Counted from the stretch's first letter, positions 37,939-48,163 are shown. The stretch: 64,000 nt of DNA from Methanococcus aeolicus Nankai-3 (GCF_000017185.1 NC_009635.1:1387189-1451188); one strand, 5' to 3'. The notes: generated from the letters alone by a model not told the origin. Numbers and translations: made by a program.

Positions 37939-38081
37939 ATATTTCACCAACATATTTATGTAATATTATTGTATTTTCATATTTTCTATACAATAATTTA
38001 TAATTATTAATAATTACAAATAGGTATATATATGTTTGTATCCTATATAAATCAATAAAAATAATAATTATTGGTGAAAAT

Positions 38082-38516
38082 ATGAATGAAGAATTACAAC
38101 AACAATATTATCAGTTGGAAATGTATGGGCAACAAGTTCAAAAACTTCAAGAAGAACTTGAAAAAATAGAGTTAATGAAAATGGAGCTCCTAAAATCAAT
38201 AGATTCAATGGAAGGATTAAAAGATTCCGAGGATATATTAATACCTCTTGGAGGCGGCGCATTTATAAAGGCAAAAGCAATGGATACCAAAAAAGTAATT
38301 ATGGGGGCCGGTGCAGATGTATTCCTTGAAAAAGATATTTCAGATGTTGTAGTAGATTTCAATAAATCTATTGAAGACTTGGATAAAGCTGGAAGTATGA
38401 TTATTGCTAAAATAGAAGAAACTGCAAAAGTTGCAGAACAAATGCAGAAAGATTTGGAGGAAAAAGTTCAGGCCATGGAGGGTCAAATGGGCGGAGCTCC
38501 AACACTTCAAATGTAA
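38082..38516 (+). CDS. pfdA: Prefoldin alpha subunit
   Basis: A 144-residue chaperone subunit. N- and C-terminal coiled coils flank a central beta-hairpin region (ILIPLGGGAFIKAKAMDTKKV; VIMGAGADVFLEKDISDVV), as in archaeal prefoldin alpha. The hexamer with prefoldin beta delivers unfolded proteins to the thermosome. ATG 38082 follows TTGGTGAAAAT. A TATA-like TATATATATG at about 38023 fits as promoter. Its 3' end is close to a repeat-rich gap. Confidence 0.95.
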   Translation: MNEELQQQYYQLEMYGQQVQKLQEELEKIELMKMELLKSIDSMEGLKDSEDILIPLGGGAFIKAKAMDTKKVIMGAGADVFLEKDISDVVVDFNKSIEDLDKAGSMIIAKIEETAKVAEQMQKDLEEKVQAMEGQMGGAPTLQM

Positions 38517-39182
38517 AAAATACATAAAATCGGAGATTTTGAATTTTCCACGCTGTGAAAAAATAGGATAAACTATATATACCATATATGATGATAAGTA
38601 TAACTATATTACTTAACTCATTATATTGTTAATTTCATACTATTTTTATGGTCATAGCAGGGAAGGCTAATATTCCTGATGTTTTTAATAAATTTAAAAA
38701 TTACGGCGTATTCATTAAATCACATCAAAGATGTGAGCCATAAAAACTCGAAGAGTTTTTATTTAATTTAAAGTATTATTGTAATGTCTTATTATAATAA
38801 TTTTTATGACCATATAGTTGAAACATATGGAATTATGGTGTGTTTAAAAAGGTTCTTATTAAAGTCCAAAATAAAAGGCTTTAAATATTCTCAATAGTAA
38901 ATCAACAGACATCACAGCGAAGCGTGGATTAAACAGAACCGTAGGTTTTATTTAATCGTATTGAATATTTATGATATTAAACTGTCGATTCACTATATCA
39001 TTGCAAGGAGCTCTTGATACACCACATATATAATTATTTATAATTTGATTTTGTTTTTGAGGTCTTATATATAATTATATTTTAATATAATGATATTTAA
39101 TATGGACGATGCTATTTCAGGCATAAATAACATAAAATAAGAAATGTTAAACGGATAAATAAATTAATAAAAGGTTGATTAA
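38517..39182. other. Repeat-rich intergenic region before the DEAD-box helicase
   Basis: 666 bp without a convincing ORF. It holds two modular palindromes back to back, TCACATC-AAA-GATGTGA (38720-38736) and AAAAACTC-GAA-GAGTTTTT (38742-38760). A TIR-like element (38894-38997) follows. The region between 39000 and 39180 is plain and could be the long leader of the helicase mRNA. No RNA gene was recognised. Confidence 0.5.
38894..38997. repeat. TIR intergenic element, ATAGTAAATCAACAG variant
   Basis: Left end ATAGTAAATCAACAGAC; the reverse complement of the right end reads TATAGTGAATCGACAGTTT, so about 13 of 16 positions pair. About 104 bp. Inside is a CAC-GC hairpin with GAA loop (ACAGCGAAGCGTG). 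A TATGTTC-like half element (TGTTTAAAAAGGTTC) starts farther left at 38841. Confidence 0.5.
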
Positions 39183-40772
39183 ATGACTATGACAGAATTT
39201 TTAGAATTAGGATTATGTGAAAATACAGTAGAAGCACTCGAAAAAAAAGGATTTAAACACCCAACACCAATACAAAAAAAGGCAATCCCAATGTTATTGG
39301 ACGGGGATTATGATGTTGTTGGACAGGCGCAAACAGGAACAGGAAAAACAGCGGCATTCGGGCTTCCAATTATTGAAAAATTGGAAAATACTGACAAAGA
39401 AGTTCAAGCTATCATACTTACACCAACAAGAGAGCTGGCTTTACAGGTATCTGATGAGCTTAACTCATTAAGAGGAAGCAAAAATTTAAAAATTGTGGCA
39501 ATGTATGGGGGACAGCCAATACAAGAGCAAATAAGACAGTTGAAAAAAGGAGTAAATGTTGTAGTGGGAACACCGGGAAGAATTATGGACCACTTAAAAA
39601 GGGGAACACTAAGATTACACACAATAAAATACTTTGTTCTTGATGAAGCCGATGAAATGCTTGATATGGGATTCATTGACGATATTGAAGATATACTTAG
39701 ATACACAAACCCAGATAAAAAAATGTTGTTATTCTCTGCAACACTTCCAAGAAGAATTATGGGATTGGCAAAAAGATATATGGGTAAATATAAGGTAATA
39801 AGTGTTAAATCAGAAAATTTAACAACAGATATGGTTGAACAAGTTTATTATGAAGTTAGGAGCTCCGATAAATTTGAAGCACTATGTAGAGTAATTGATA
39901 TAAACAAGGAATTCTATGGAATTGTGTTTTGTAAGACAAGAGCAGAAGTAAATGATATTGCTAACAAATTATCTGCTAAAGGATACTTTGCAGAAGGTCT
40001 TCACGGAGATATAGCTCAAAACCAGAGAGAAAAAATATTAAACAGATTTAAAGCTAAAAGAACAAAAATACTTGTAGCTACCGATGTTGCAGCAAGAGGA
40101 ATTGATGTAACTGATTTAACCCATGTTGTAAATTATGATATTCCACAAAACCCAGAAGCTTATGTTCATAGGATTGGAAGAACTGGTAGAGCTGGAAAAA
40201 GAGGAACGGCAATTACTTTTGTTCAACCTGATGAATTCAGAAGATTAAAGGACATAAAAAGAACGGCAAAAACAGAGATAGCTAAAAAAGATGTTCCATC
40301 AATTGAAGAAATTAAAGAAGTTAAAAAAACTGCTGTAATGGATAAAATATATAATATCATAGAAGCAGAAGATTGCGAAGGATATTTGGACCTTGCAGAA
40401 GGATTGTTGGAGAACAATGAAGACCCTAAAACAGTAGTAGCTTCACTTTTAAAACATGCGTTCCATGATGAATTAAATAAAAAATATGGAAAAATGAAAC
40501 AAGTCAGAAATGTAAAAGAAGTTAAAAGTGGACAAAATAGGTTATTTGTTGCCCAAGGAAAAAGAGATGGAATGAACCCTAAAAAATTAGTGGATTACAT
40601 TGAAGAGGAAACTGGCGTAAGAAGTAGATTTATCGACGATGTTACAGTGCTTGAAAACTTCGCATATATTACAGTATCCTCAAGAGATGCGGACAAAATC
40701 ATAAGGGCATTAGGAATAAATCCAAGAAATGGAAAGCCAATGGCAGAAAAAGCTAAGCAAAGAAGAGGATAA
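39183..40772 (+). CDS. deaD: DEAD-box ATP-dependent RNA helicase
   Basis: A 529-residue RNA helicase with a Q motif (FKHPTPIQKKAIP), motif I AQTGTGKTAA, motif II VLDEADEM, motif III SAT and motif VI HRIGRTGRAG. The C-terminal extension (about residues 375-529) includes a DbpA-type RNA-binding domain around RLFVAQGKRDGMNPKKLV, as in the CshA/DeaD group used in ribosome assembly and cold adaptation. ATG 39183 is preceded by AAAAGGTTGATTA. A long upstream non-coding region could be a regulatory leader (inference). Confidence 0.95.
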   Translation: MTMTEFLELGLCENTVEALEKKGFKHPTPIQKKAIPMLLDGDYDVVGQAQTGTGKTAAFGLPIIEKLENTDKEVQAIILTPTRELALQVSDELNSLRGSKNLKIVAMYGGQPIQEQIRQLKKGVNVVVGTPGRIMDHLKRGTLRLHTIKYFVLDEADEMLDMGFIDDIEDILRYTNPDKKMLLFSATLPRRIMGLAKRYMGKYKVISVKSENLTTDMVEQVYYEVRSSDKFEALCRVIDINKEFYGIVFCKTRAEVNDIANKLSAKGYFAEGLHGDIAQNQREKILNRFKAKRTKILVATDVAARGIDVTDLTHVVNYDIPQNPEAYVHRIGRTGRAGKRGTAITFVQPDEFRRLKDIKRTAKTEIAKKDVPSIEEIKEVKKTAVMDKIYNIIEAEDCEGYLDLAEGLLENNEDPKTVVASLLKHAFHDELNKKYGKMKQVRNVKEVKSGQNRLFVAQGKRDGMNPKKLVDYIEEETGVRSRFIDDVTVLENFAYITVSSRDADKIIRALGINPRNGKPMAEKAKQRRG

Positions 40773-40779
40773 TTAACAA

Positions 40780-40810
40780 TATATTTTTTTTATTTTTATT
40801 TTTATTTTTG
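40780..40810 (+). terminator. T-rich terminator after the DEAD-box gene
   Basis: Runs of T interrupted by single A bases (TTTTTTTTATTTTTATTTTTATTTTT), the usual archaeal terminator form. It is followed directly by the octamer at 40811. Confidence 0.5.
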
Positions 40811-40818
40811 GGAGCTCC
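40811..40818. repeat. GGAGCTCC octamer in non-coding DNA
   Basis: Non-coding copy, extended to GGGAGCTCCCG, directly after the T-rich terminator of the helicase gene. Confidence 0.8.
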
Positions 40819-40969
40819 CGCATACAAGATATTATTTTTGAGAACTTTATGCAAAATGCCCTATCTTTATAAACAATTTACAATTTTTCAATTACAATAT
40901 ATTTTTCCCATAATATTAAATATATTTAAAACAACCATATTTTAAGAAAAAAATATATGTTGTGTAATT

Positions 40970-42238
40970 ATGGAAAAAATAGAAAAAGGAAAAAAAGTAA
41001 TGGTTGTAAGTGCCATATTAACATTATTTGTAGCAATTTTAAAAGGAATTATTGGGTATATTTCTGGAAGTGTTGCACTTATTGCAGATGCATTGCATTC
41101 TTTATCTGATGTATTGGGCCCTATTGCAGTGTATGTGGGGCTAAAAATTTCCCAGAAAAAACCAAATATGAAATTTCCATATGGGTATAGTAGGGCGGAA
41201 ACTCTTGCATCTCTATTTGTGTCATTTATAATATTTTTAACGGGAGTAGAAACGCTAAGGCAATCTATTGATAAATTTTTTAATCCGTCTCCAATATCTC
41301 ATTATGGTGCAGTAATTATAGTAGTATTAATTTCTATTGGTATCACATATTATTTATACAAATATAAGACAAAAGTAGGTGTCGAAATAGGTTCCGATGC
41401 CATGATTGGCGAAGGAGCTCACTCTTTGGTGGATGCATATACCACAGTTGCCATATTATTTGCTGTTGCTGGTTCTTATATGGGATATTATATAGTGGAA
41501 CCAATTGTTGGAGGAATAATAAGTTTTATAGTAATAGGATTGGGCTTAAAAATGGTTAAAAATGATATTTATACCTTAATGGATTTTTGTGATGGGGAAA
41601 CCATCAACGAAATAAAAAAAATAACATTAAGTGTTAAGGGGGTCGAGGGAGCTCACAATATAAAGGCACGAAAATCTGGACCATTTATTCATTGTGATAT
41701 GCACATTGAAGTAGATGAGGAGCTCCCTTTTAAAGTGGCACATGAAATTTCGGAAACCGTTGAAAAAGAGATAAAGAATAATATACAGAATATTAACGGC
41801 ATTATTATTCATACAGACCCAATAATGAAAAAAGATGCCATAATAGCAATTCCAATAATGGTAAATGATAATGAAGTAAATTTAATGGAAACCAACAATG
41901 GCATAAATAAAACCACAATAACCAATTCACACATGGAAAAGGCATTTAATTACAAAATAAATGACAAATTTGCCACTGCAAAATATTTTTTAATTATTGA
42001 AATGGATTGTGATATTATCAACGGATATAGAATTATAGAAAATACATTGAATAAATTGAATAGAAAAAAAGCCATGGCAATTTTTGATTTATTATATTCG
42101 TATGATGTAAATACCGTCATTGTTAAAAATATCGGGGCCGGCATGGATAATACTCTTAGAAGTAGAGGTATTAAAATTATTAAAACCGATAAAGATACAC
42201 CAAAAGATGCATTATTGGATATCAAAAAAATAAAATAA
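40970..42238 (+). CDS. Cation diffusion facilitator fused to a NifX/NafY-like domain
   Basis: A 422-residue protein. Residues 1-200 contain the six-helix CDF transporter with metal-site motifs DALHSLSDVLG and GEGAHSLVDAYTT, and residues 200-285 the cytoplasmic CDF dimer domain (CDMHIEVDEELPF). The last 130 residues match the dinitrogenase iron-molybdenum cofactor-binding fold (AIPIMVNDNEVN; HMEKAFNYKIN; TVIVKNIGAGMDNTLRSRGI). Export of Fe, Zn or Mn with a metal-sensing or metallocluster-binding module is plausible. The ATG at 40970 is clear. Confidence 0.88.
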   Translation: MEKIEKGKKVMVVSAILTLFVAILKGIIGYISGSVALIADALHSLSDVLGPIAVYVGLKISQKKPNMKFPYGYSRAETLASLFVSFIIFLTGVETLRQSIDKFFNPSPISHYGAVIIVVLISIGITYYLYKYKTKVGVEIGSDAMIGEGAHSLVDAYTTVAILFAVAGSYMGYYIVEPIVGGIISFIVIGLGLKMVKNDIYTLMDFCDGETINEIKKITLSVKGVEGAHNIKARKSGPFIHCDMHIEVDEELPFKVAHEISETVEKEIKNNIQNINGIIIHTDPIMKKDAIIAIPIMVNDNEVNLMETNNGINKTTITNSHMEKAFNYKINDKFATAKYFLIIEMDCDIINGYRIIENTLNKLNRKKAMAIFDLLYSYDVNTVIVKNIGAGMDNTLRSRGIKIIKTDKDTPKDALLDIKKIK

Positions 42239-42281
42239 AATAATAATAAAGATATAAAATAAAAATAATATATTTTTATGG

Positions 42282-43115
42282 TTATTCTGGTTTTTCCATT
42301 AATTTGGTTTTATTTAATCTTTTTCCATCTGCTCCGTGTGGTTTTCTGCTTACACTATCGGTAGCTTTTTCTAATTCTCTTGCTTCATCTACTAATTTAG
42401 CTGCTGTTCTTATCATTTCATGAGCTGATGCTACTATGGGAATATATTTTTCCATTTCTTTTGTCATAAAGCATCCTTTAACATCAATGTTAGCAACCTG
42501 TTCGGCCATTGCAAATGCTGCCATTGCCTTAGCTTTTGCATATGGGTTTGAGAATTCTGCTGCTGCAACAGATTTTGCATCTGTTACTACTATTTTTGGC
42601 AATTCGATTTCATTTCCAGCTTCAATTGCTTCAACTATGTCATCAATAGCATTTTGAACAACTCTTGCAGCTCCTGTTCCCGCCAATACTCTTATTACAT
42701 CTGCATTAAACATTGCCATTTCAACAGGGTCTAAAAATTGTCTTCTTGCCCCTATCATTGGGTCGCACTTAATTAAAATGTATCCTAATCCCTCTTCTGC
42801 CATTTTATCTTTTGCTTTAATCCCTGGAGCATCTCCTATTATAACTGATGGAATATCACTTGCACTTAAAATTTCTCTTGCTTTTGCAGGCCCTGGTGCC
42901 GCTGGGTTTGGTCCAACATATATTATGAAATCTGGTTTTATATCCTCTACCATTTTTGTAGTTACTTCTACTACTTGATTAGGCCCCATTTTTGCCCCAC
43001 TTCCGATTGATATTACATCAATGTTGGTCCGGTCTGCTCTTTCGTCTAATGCTAAATCAATTAATGGAGACATTCCTATATTCCCACATTTTATAATTCC
43101 TATTTTTACAACCAT
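42282..43115 (-). CDS. mtd: F420-dependent methylenetetrahydromethanopterin dehydrogenase
   Basis: Reversibly reduces methenyl-H4MPT with F420H2, a central step in CO2 reduction to methane. The 277-residue sequence (IGIIKCGNIGMSPLIDLALD, VGPNPAAPGPAKAREIL, GDAPGIKAKD, CDPMIGARRQFLDPVEM) is the archaea-specific Mtd family. ATG 43115 follows CGGTGATAAA. Gene density and the TATA box upstream suggest a strongly expressed single-gene unit. Its presence is firm evidence for a methanogen. Confidence 0.97.
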   Translation of the reverse strand: MVVKIGIIKCGNIGMSPLIDLALDERADRTNIDVISIGSGAKMGPNQVVEVTTKMVEDIKPDFIIYVGPNPAAPGPAKAREILSASDIPSVIIGDAPGIKAKDKMAEEGLGYILIKCDPMIGARRQFLDPVEMAMFNADVIRVLAGTGAARVVQNAIDDIVEAIEAGNEIELPKIVVTDAKSVAAAEFSNPYAKAKAMAAFAMAEQVANIDVKGCFMTKEMEKYIPIVASAHEMIRTAAKLVDEARELEKATDSVSRKPHGADGKRLNKTKLMEKPE

Positions 43116-43182
43116 TTTATCACCGTTGTTGTTTATGTAGTATTACAATATGCATTACATAGCACTTATATTTATTAGTTGC

Positions 43183-43194
43183 TATTTTATATGC
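43183..43194 (-). promoter_or_regulatory. Probable TATA box of mtd
   Basis: GCATATAAAAT on the minus strand, about 70-80 bp upstream of the ATG. This would give a leader of roughly 45 nt. Confidence 0.4.
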
Positions 43195-43268
43195 TAATAT
43201 GGGGTATTAGATTATATAATATAAAAAATAAAATAAAATAAAAAATTTCAGAAAATTTATACGGCCTC

Positions 43269-43322
43269 AAAATCTCTTCGAGATTTTCACGATGGTAAAA
43301 TTTCCTTTGCAATTTGAGGTGT
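43269..43322. repeat. Modular palindrome cluster upstream of mtd
   Basis: AAAATCTC-TTC-GAGATTTT (43269-43287) is base-for-base the same as the hairpin at 58832-58850. It is followed by a decayed AAATTTC/GCAATTT palindrome. The preceding ATTTATACGGCCT also has a counterpart (ATTTATACGACCT) before the cluster at 58965, so the two loci share more than one module. Confidence 0.6.
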
Positions 43323-43373
43323 TGCAAATGGATAATATTATAGATATTGGGAGTTAAATATTTCTCTTAATCA

Positions 43374-44606
43374 CTATAATTCAAATTCCCCTTTTTCAAT
43401 TCTTCTTTTTAAATCTCGGGCAAGTTTTAAAGCTCTGTCTCTGTCTGACTGTCTGCAAGTTATCGGGGTTCCACAGATGCTATTTCTTTTCATTGAGAAT
43501 ATGCCATATGGACAACCTTCGACACAAACGCCACAACCAAAACAATCTTCATTTGGTAATCTCCTATTTCCTAAATGTTTTATTGGCTTAATTGCATTTG
43601 TGGGGCATAACCTTTGAGCTATACAAACATCGCACATTCTACATCTTTCAACATTTACTTTGGGTCTTAATTCGCAATCTTTCCATACTTCGGAATAGGT
43701 TCCCATTCCAACAGGAATTCTTCCCAGTACATCTGTGAGAGTTAATGGTATGTCATCATCAAGGGTTTTTAAATATTCTTTATTTTCTTTATTTACTTCT
43801 ATTGGAATGGCTATTGTAGTATAAATCTCAACTCCTCCTGAAGTTACAAATCCCCCTACGAAATGGGCATCCATTTCTTTAATGTCGGCCGAAATCATAA
43901 TATTGGGTCTTTCTGCTGAGTGCCTTGTGCCGTATCCTAATATAATACCTTCTGCACCATTGTATAAAATTTTTTTTCCAAGGAGCTCCTTTTCAGCCTC
44001 CTTTATATTACTACTTAATTTCATATTTTGAAGTGGATTTATTTCCCCACAACCTGAAAAAGATGCCTCTCCTTTTTTTAATCTTCTTCTGTGGAATATA
44101 GTTTTTATGGACTCTTCCTTTTCCCCTGTGTTTGTGAGGGCAACATAATTTTTAAAGGCCGTTCTAGTTCCAATCATTTTTGCCGTGGGAATGTCATCAA
44201 TTGTTATGGTTTTATTGTAGGTTTTGCCGTTGCTAATAGCCTCTACGGCTACTTCTTTTTTGGAGATGAGGTCTTTAAATAAAAAGCCTCCTCCATAATT
44301 GCCAGTATAGTTGGTTCCATATACAGTAATATCAACAGTTCCTAAAAATTCATTGGGGCAAGGCCCTACATATCCTTCTACCCCATTTAAATAAACCTTT
44401 TCGGCTTTTCTAAATGATTTAGGCTCTGCAACAGGGATATGGAAAATACCCATAGTCCCAGACATAATACCACAAGTTGCCGTAGTAATTATGTCTATTT
44501 CATCAATCTTATCTTCTTCGTTATTTCTAATCATTTGTTTTAATTTATCAACTGTGATTACTACTTTCTCACTATTGGATTTAGTTGGTTTGTCGGAGCT
44601 CCCCAA
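43374..44606 (-). CDS. Methanogenesis marker 16-like metalloprotein (HcyBio/DUF39 plus two [4Fe-4S])
   Basis: A 410-residue protein. Residues 1-320 match the HcyBio (DUF39) fold, including ITTATCGIMSGTMGIFHIP, GVEGYVGPCPNEFLGT and FSGCGEINPLQN. The C-terminal 90 residues hold two ferredoxin motifs (CRMCDVCIAQRLCP, CFGCGVCVEGCP). DUF39 relatives act in homocysteine synthesis from aspartate semialdehyde, and the divergent neighbour is asd, which makes that compound. The start is probably TTG 44606 after GGTGATAATT; ATG 44618 overlaps that ribosome binding site. Whether it is the sulfurtransferase itself is not certain. Confidence 0.82.
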   Translation of the reverse strand: MGSSDKPTKSNSEKVVITVDKLKQMIRNNEEDKIDEIDIITTATCGIMSGTMGIFHIPVAEPKSFRKAEKVYLNGVEGYVGPCPNEFLGTVDITVYGTNYTGNYGGGFLFKDLISKKEVAVEAISNGKTYNKTITIDDIPTAKMIGTRTAFKNYVALTNTGEKEESIKTIFHRRRLKKGEASFSGCGEINPLQNMKLSSNIKEAEKELLGKKILYNGAEGIILGYGTRHSAERPNIMISADIKEMDAHFVGGFVTSGGVEIYTTIAIPIEVNKENKEYLKTLDDDIPLTLTDVLGRIPVGMGTYSEVWKDCELRPKVNVERCRMCDVCIAQRLCPTNAIKPIKHLGNRRLPNEDCFGCGVCVEGCPYGIFSMKRNSICGTPITCRQSDRDRALKLARDLKRRIEKGEFEL

Positions 44607-44653
44607 AATTATCACCATAATATAAATAATAAAGATTACTATAAATAAAAAAA

Positions 44654-44778
44654 TATAGTTAATCTTCGGACATTTTCACTAAATTATACTATAAAAAGCT
44701 AATCTATATTATATTAAATAATAAAGAGATTTTAATAATATGGAACAGATAAGGAACATTTATTGAAGATTAACTATA
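44654..44778. repeat. TIR element with TATAGTTAATCTTC ends
   Basis: The ends TATAGTTAATCTTC (44654) and GAAGATTAACTATA (ending 44778) are perfect 14-bp inverted repeats; total 125 bp. It fills the divergent promoter region between the marker-16-like gene and asd. Confidence 0.75.
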
Positions 44779-44883
44779 ATAAAGATTATTATAAATAATA
44801 GTATAAATAACATAATAGAATTAATAAAATTATAATATATAATATAATAAAATTATAATATATATAATATACCCGGTGATAAA

Positions 44884-45933
44884 ATGATAAAAGTAGGAGT
44901 TTTAGGAGCTACTGGAAATGTGGGACAAAGATTTATGCAAATGCTTGAAAACCACCCCATATTTGAATTAGAAGTATTGGGAGCATCATCAAGGAGTGCA
45001 GGTAAAAAATATGCTGACGCTTGTTATTGGTATCAAACAGAGCCAATTCCTGAAGAATATGCAAATAAAATGGTGCAAACAACCGACCCAACAGACAAAG
45101 CTTATGAGGATGTAGATATAGTATTTTCAGCATTACCTTCCGATTTAGCAAAAAAATTAGAACCAGAATTCGCAAAAGAGGGAAAATTAGTTTTCTCAAA
45201 CGCATCAGCTATGAGAATGGAAAATGATGTTCCGTTAATGATTCCAGAAGTAAACTATGACCATTTCGAGATGCTGGACATACAAAGAGAAAATAGAAAT
45301 TATGATGGTGCAATAATTACAAATCCAAATTGTTCGACAATATGTGCCGTAATTACGCTAAAACCAATTATGGATAAATTTGGTATTGATTTGGTTAATA
45401 TTACCACAATGCAGGCAATAAGTGGGGCAGGGTATAATGGAGTTCCATCTATGGCAATAATTGATAATCTTGTGCCTTACATCGGTAGTGAAGAGGAAAA
45501 GATGCAAACTGAAAGTTTAAAACTATTAGGGGCAATAGATAAAGAAAATAATAAATTTACAGACGCAAACTTTAAAATTGGAGTATCCTGTAATAGGGTT
45601 TCAGTAATTGATGGGCATACGGAAAGTATATTCGTAAAAACAACAGAAGAAGCTACGCCAGAAGAAATTAAAAAAGTTATGGACAAATTCGACCCATTAA
45701 AAGAATACAACCTTCCAACCTATGCAAAACCTATTGTTATTAGGGAAGAGATGGACAGACCACAGCCAAGATTGGATAGGGATGCAGGAAATGGTATGAG
45801 TATAAGTGTAGGGAGAATTAGGGAAGATCCAGTATTTGGCATAAAATATACGGCATTGGAACACAACACCATAAGGGGGGCTGCTGGTGCAAGTGTTTTA
45901 AATGCTGAGTTGTATGTTAAAAAATATCTTTAA
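44884..45933 (+). CDS. asd: Aspartate-semialdehyde dehydrogenase
   Basis: NADP-dependent reduction of aspartyl phosphate to aspartate semialdehyde, leading to threonine, methionine, lysine and homocysteine. The 349-residue protein has the Rossmann start [18 protein letters not shown], the catalytic cysteine in [17 protein letters not shown], and the C-terminal histidine-containing [13 protein letters not shown], of the archaeal/fungal type. ATG 44884 follows CCGGTGATAAA. It is divergent from the HcyBio gene and likely coregulated with it. Confidence 0.96.
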   Translation: MIKVGVLGATGNVGQRFMQMLENHPIFELEVLGASSRSAGKKYADACYWYQTEPIPEEYANKMVQTTDPTDKAYEDVDIVFSALPSDLAKKLEPEFAKEGKLVFSNASAMRMENDVPLMIPEVNYDHFEMLDIQRENRNYDGAIITNPNCSTICAVITLKPIMDKFGIDLVNITTMQAISGAGYNGVPSMAIIDNLVPYIGSEEEKMQTESLKLLGAIDKENNKFTDANFKIGVSCNRVSVIDGHTESIFVKTTEEATPEEIKKVMDKFDPLKEYNLPTYAKPIVIREEMDRPQPRLDRDAGNGMSISVGRIREDPVFGIKYTALEHNTIRGAAGASVLNAELYVKKYL

Positions 45934-46065
45934 AATTATATTTAAAGCATAATTAAAGCATAATTAAAATATTATACAATAATTAAATAATATTAAAAAA
46001 CCAAATAATTTATTTTTTCATATCTATTTTTTATATTTTTTAATTTCAATTTTATTGGTGAAATA

Positions 46066-47325
46066 ATGGATAATTATGATATTGGAGATTTAATTACAAT
46101 AGAAACAGAAAATACTACATATACAGGCACTATTATGCCGTCATTAAATGATAACATAATAGTTATTAAAATGAAAAGTGGATATAATGCAGGAATAGAT
46201 AAAAATAAAATAAAATTAATAAAATTAATAAATAAAGGAGAAAAACCAAATTATAAAATTCCGCCGTTAAAAATATCAGAAAATAATAATTTAAAAAATA
46301 TATCTATTCTATCAACGGGGGGGACAGTAGCTTCAAGAGTGGATTATAACACTGGTGCAGTTCATCCGGCTTTCACAGCAGATGATTTAATAAGGGCAGT
46401 GCCTGAATTATTGGATATTGCAAATATAAATGGTAAGGTGGTTTTAAACATATTAAGCGAAAATATGACACCAACCTATTGGAAAATGATAGCTGAAGAA
46501 ATAGAAAAAGAAGTAAAAAACGGCGCAGATGGTATTGTAATAGCTCATGGAACTGATACTATGCACTATACGGCATGTGCCTTATCATTCATGGTTGATG
46601 CTGATATTCCAATAGTTCTTGTTGGGGCTCAGCGAAGTAGTGATAGACCTTCTTCAGACGCGGCACTAAATTTAATAAGTGCTACAATGTGCGCAACAGA
46701 GCAAATAAAAGGAGTTTTCGTAGTTATGCACGGTGAAAGCGGGGATACAGTTTGCCATCTCCATAGGGGCGTAAAAGTTAGGAAATCCCATTCAACTAGG
46801 AGAGATGCCTTTAAATCCATAAACTCTATTCCGGTGGCAGAAATAAACCCATTTAAAAAACAAATAAAATATTTGACAGAATTGGAAAAAACAAATAAAA
46901 ATAATATTAAAATAAACACAAATTTGGAGGAAAAAGTAGCTTTAATAAAGATATATCCAGGAATAGATGGAAATGTCATAAATTATTATGTAGATAATGG
47001 ATACAAAGGAATAATAATTGAAGGGACAGGATTGGGACACACACCAGAAACAATATTTGAAAATATAAAATATGCAACAGATAAAGGAGTTTTAGTGGCA
47101 ATGACTACCCAGACAATAAATGGAAGAGTAAATATGAATGTTTATTCAAACGGCAGGGAGCTCCAAAAATTAGGGGTAATTAGCTGTGAAGATATGCTTC
47201 CAGAAGTGGCATTAGTTAAAATGATGCATTTACTGGGCAACTACGACACAGAAAAGGCAAAAGAGTTGATGAATAAAAATTTAGTAGGGGAAATAACAGA
47301 AATTAGCAGATTTGACAGTTATTAA
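46066..47325 (+). CDS. gatD: Glutamyl-tRNA(Gln) amidotransferase subunit D
   Basis: The asparaginase-like half of the archaeal GatDE enzyme, which converts Glu-tRNA(Gln) to Gln-tRNA(Gln). It is 419 residues: an N-terminal beta-barrel AnsB-like extension (about residues 1-80), then the L-asparaginase fold with catalytic threonines in [14 protein letters not shown] and [12 protein letters not shown], plus [13 protein letters not shown]. GatE is not in the window. ATG 46066 follows TTGGTGAAATA. Confidence 0.96.
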   Translation: MDNYDIGDLITIETENTTYTGTIMPSLNDNIIVIKMKSGYNAGIDKNKIKLIKLINKGEKPNYKIPPLKISENNNLKNISILSTGGTVASRVDYNTGAVHPAFTADDLIRAVPELLDIANINGKVVLNILSENMTPTYWKMIAEEIEKEVKNGADGIVIAHGTDTMHYTACALSFMVDADIPIVLVGAQRSSDRPSSDAALNLISATMCATEQIKGVFVVMHGESGDTVCHLHRGVKVRKSHSTRRDAFKSINSIPVAEINPFKKQIKYLTELEKTNKNNIKINTNLEEKVALIKIYPGIDGNVINYYVDNGYKGIIIEGTGLGHTPETIFENIKYATDKGVLVAMTTQTINGRVNMNVYSNGRELQKLGVISCEDMLPEVALVKMMHLLGNYDTEKAKELMNKNLVGEITEISRFDSY

Positions 47326-47327
47326 GA

Positions 47328-47352
47328 TTTTTATTTTTATTTTTATTTTTTC
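47328..47352 (+). terminator. T-rich tract after gatD
   Basis: TTTTTATTTTTATTTTTATTTTTT between convergent gatD and uppP, a plausible terminator for the gatD transcript. Confidence 0.45.
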
Positions 47353-47354
47353 CG

Positions 47355-48122
47355 TTATCTAACAAAAAACATCAATAAAATAACTCCAAATAATATTCTA
47401 TATATTCCAAATGGCACAAAATTATATTTTTCAATATATTTTAAAAACAATCTAATTGTTATCAACGCCATGAAGAAAGATACAATAAACCCAACAACTA
47501 AATTGGATATATCTCCACTTCCAAGCTCACTGTGGTGTTTAACTATATCAAACAACGATGCCGCTAACATAACAGGGAGAGCTCCTAAAAATGAAAATTC
47601 TGTTGCGGTTTTTCTATTTAAATTACATAACATGCCCCCAACAATTGTAGCACCAGAACGGGAAGTTCCGGGAATTAACGAGAATGCTTGGGCAATACCT
47701 ATTAAAAGGGATTGTTTATACGATATATCTTTTAAATCTTTTATATTGTGCTCTTTTTCTTTATAATATTTTTCAACTATTAAAAATATAATTCCTCCGA
47801 CTATAAATGCAGTAGCCACGATTTGAACTGTAAATAATTGATATACTATTTTATGGAAAAGTAATCCCATTATACCAACAGGTATAAATGATATTATTAT
47901 TTTTTTCCAGAGCTCCAAATTATTATAAAATTTTTCCCTATATTCATAACATACCGCAAATATTGAAGCTAATTGTATGGTTATTTCAAAATTAGTTTGA
48001 ACTGCATTTTGAGCTAAATTCATTAAGTTAGATACTATAATTAAATGACCAGTTGAAGAAATTGGTAAAAACTCCGTAATTCCTTCTATTATGCTTAATA
48101 CAATTACTTGAATTATGTCCAT
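47355..48122 (-). CDS. uppP: Undecaprenyl-diphosphatase family (UppP/BacA)
   Basis: A 255-residue membrane phosphatase with the two signatures EGITEFLPISSTGHLI and PGTSRSGATIVGG. In a wall-less archaeon it probably recycles polyprenyl diphosphate carriers for glycan or S-layer glycoprotein assembly rather than for peptidoglycan. About seven or eight hydrophobic helices are visible. The ATG at 48122 starts MDIIQVIVLSIIEG. Confidence 0.93.
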   Translation of the reverse strand: MDIIQVIVLSIIEGITEFLPISSTGHLIIVSNLMNLAQNAVQTNFEITIQLASIFAVCYEYREKFYNNLELWKKIIISFIPVGIMGLLFHKIVYQLFTVQIVATAFIVGGIIFLIVEKYYKEKEHNIKDLKDISYKQSLLIGIAQAFSLIPGTSRSGATIVGGMLCNLNRKTATEFSFLGALPVMLAASLFDIVKHHSELGSGDISNLVVGFIVSFFMALITIRLFLKYIEKYNFVPFGIYRILFGVILLMFFVR

Positions 48123-48163
48123 ATTATACCCTTTTTATCTATTGTTATATGACGAATAAAATT

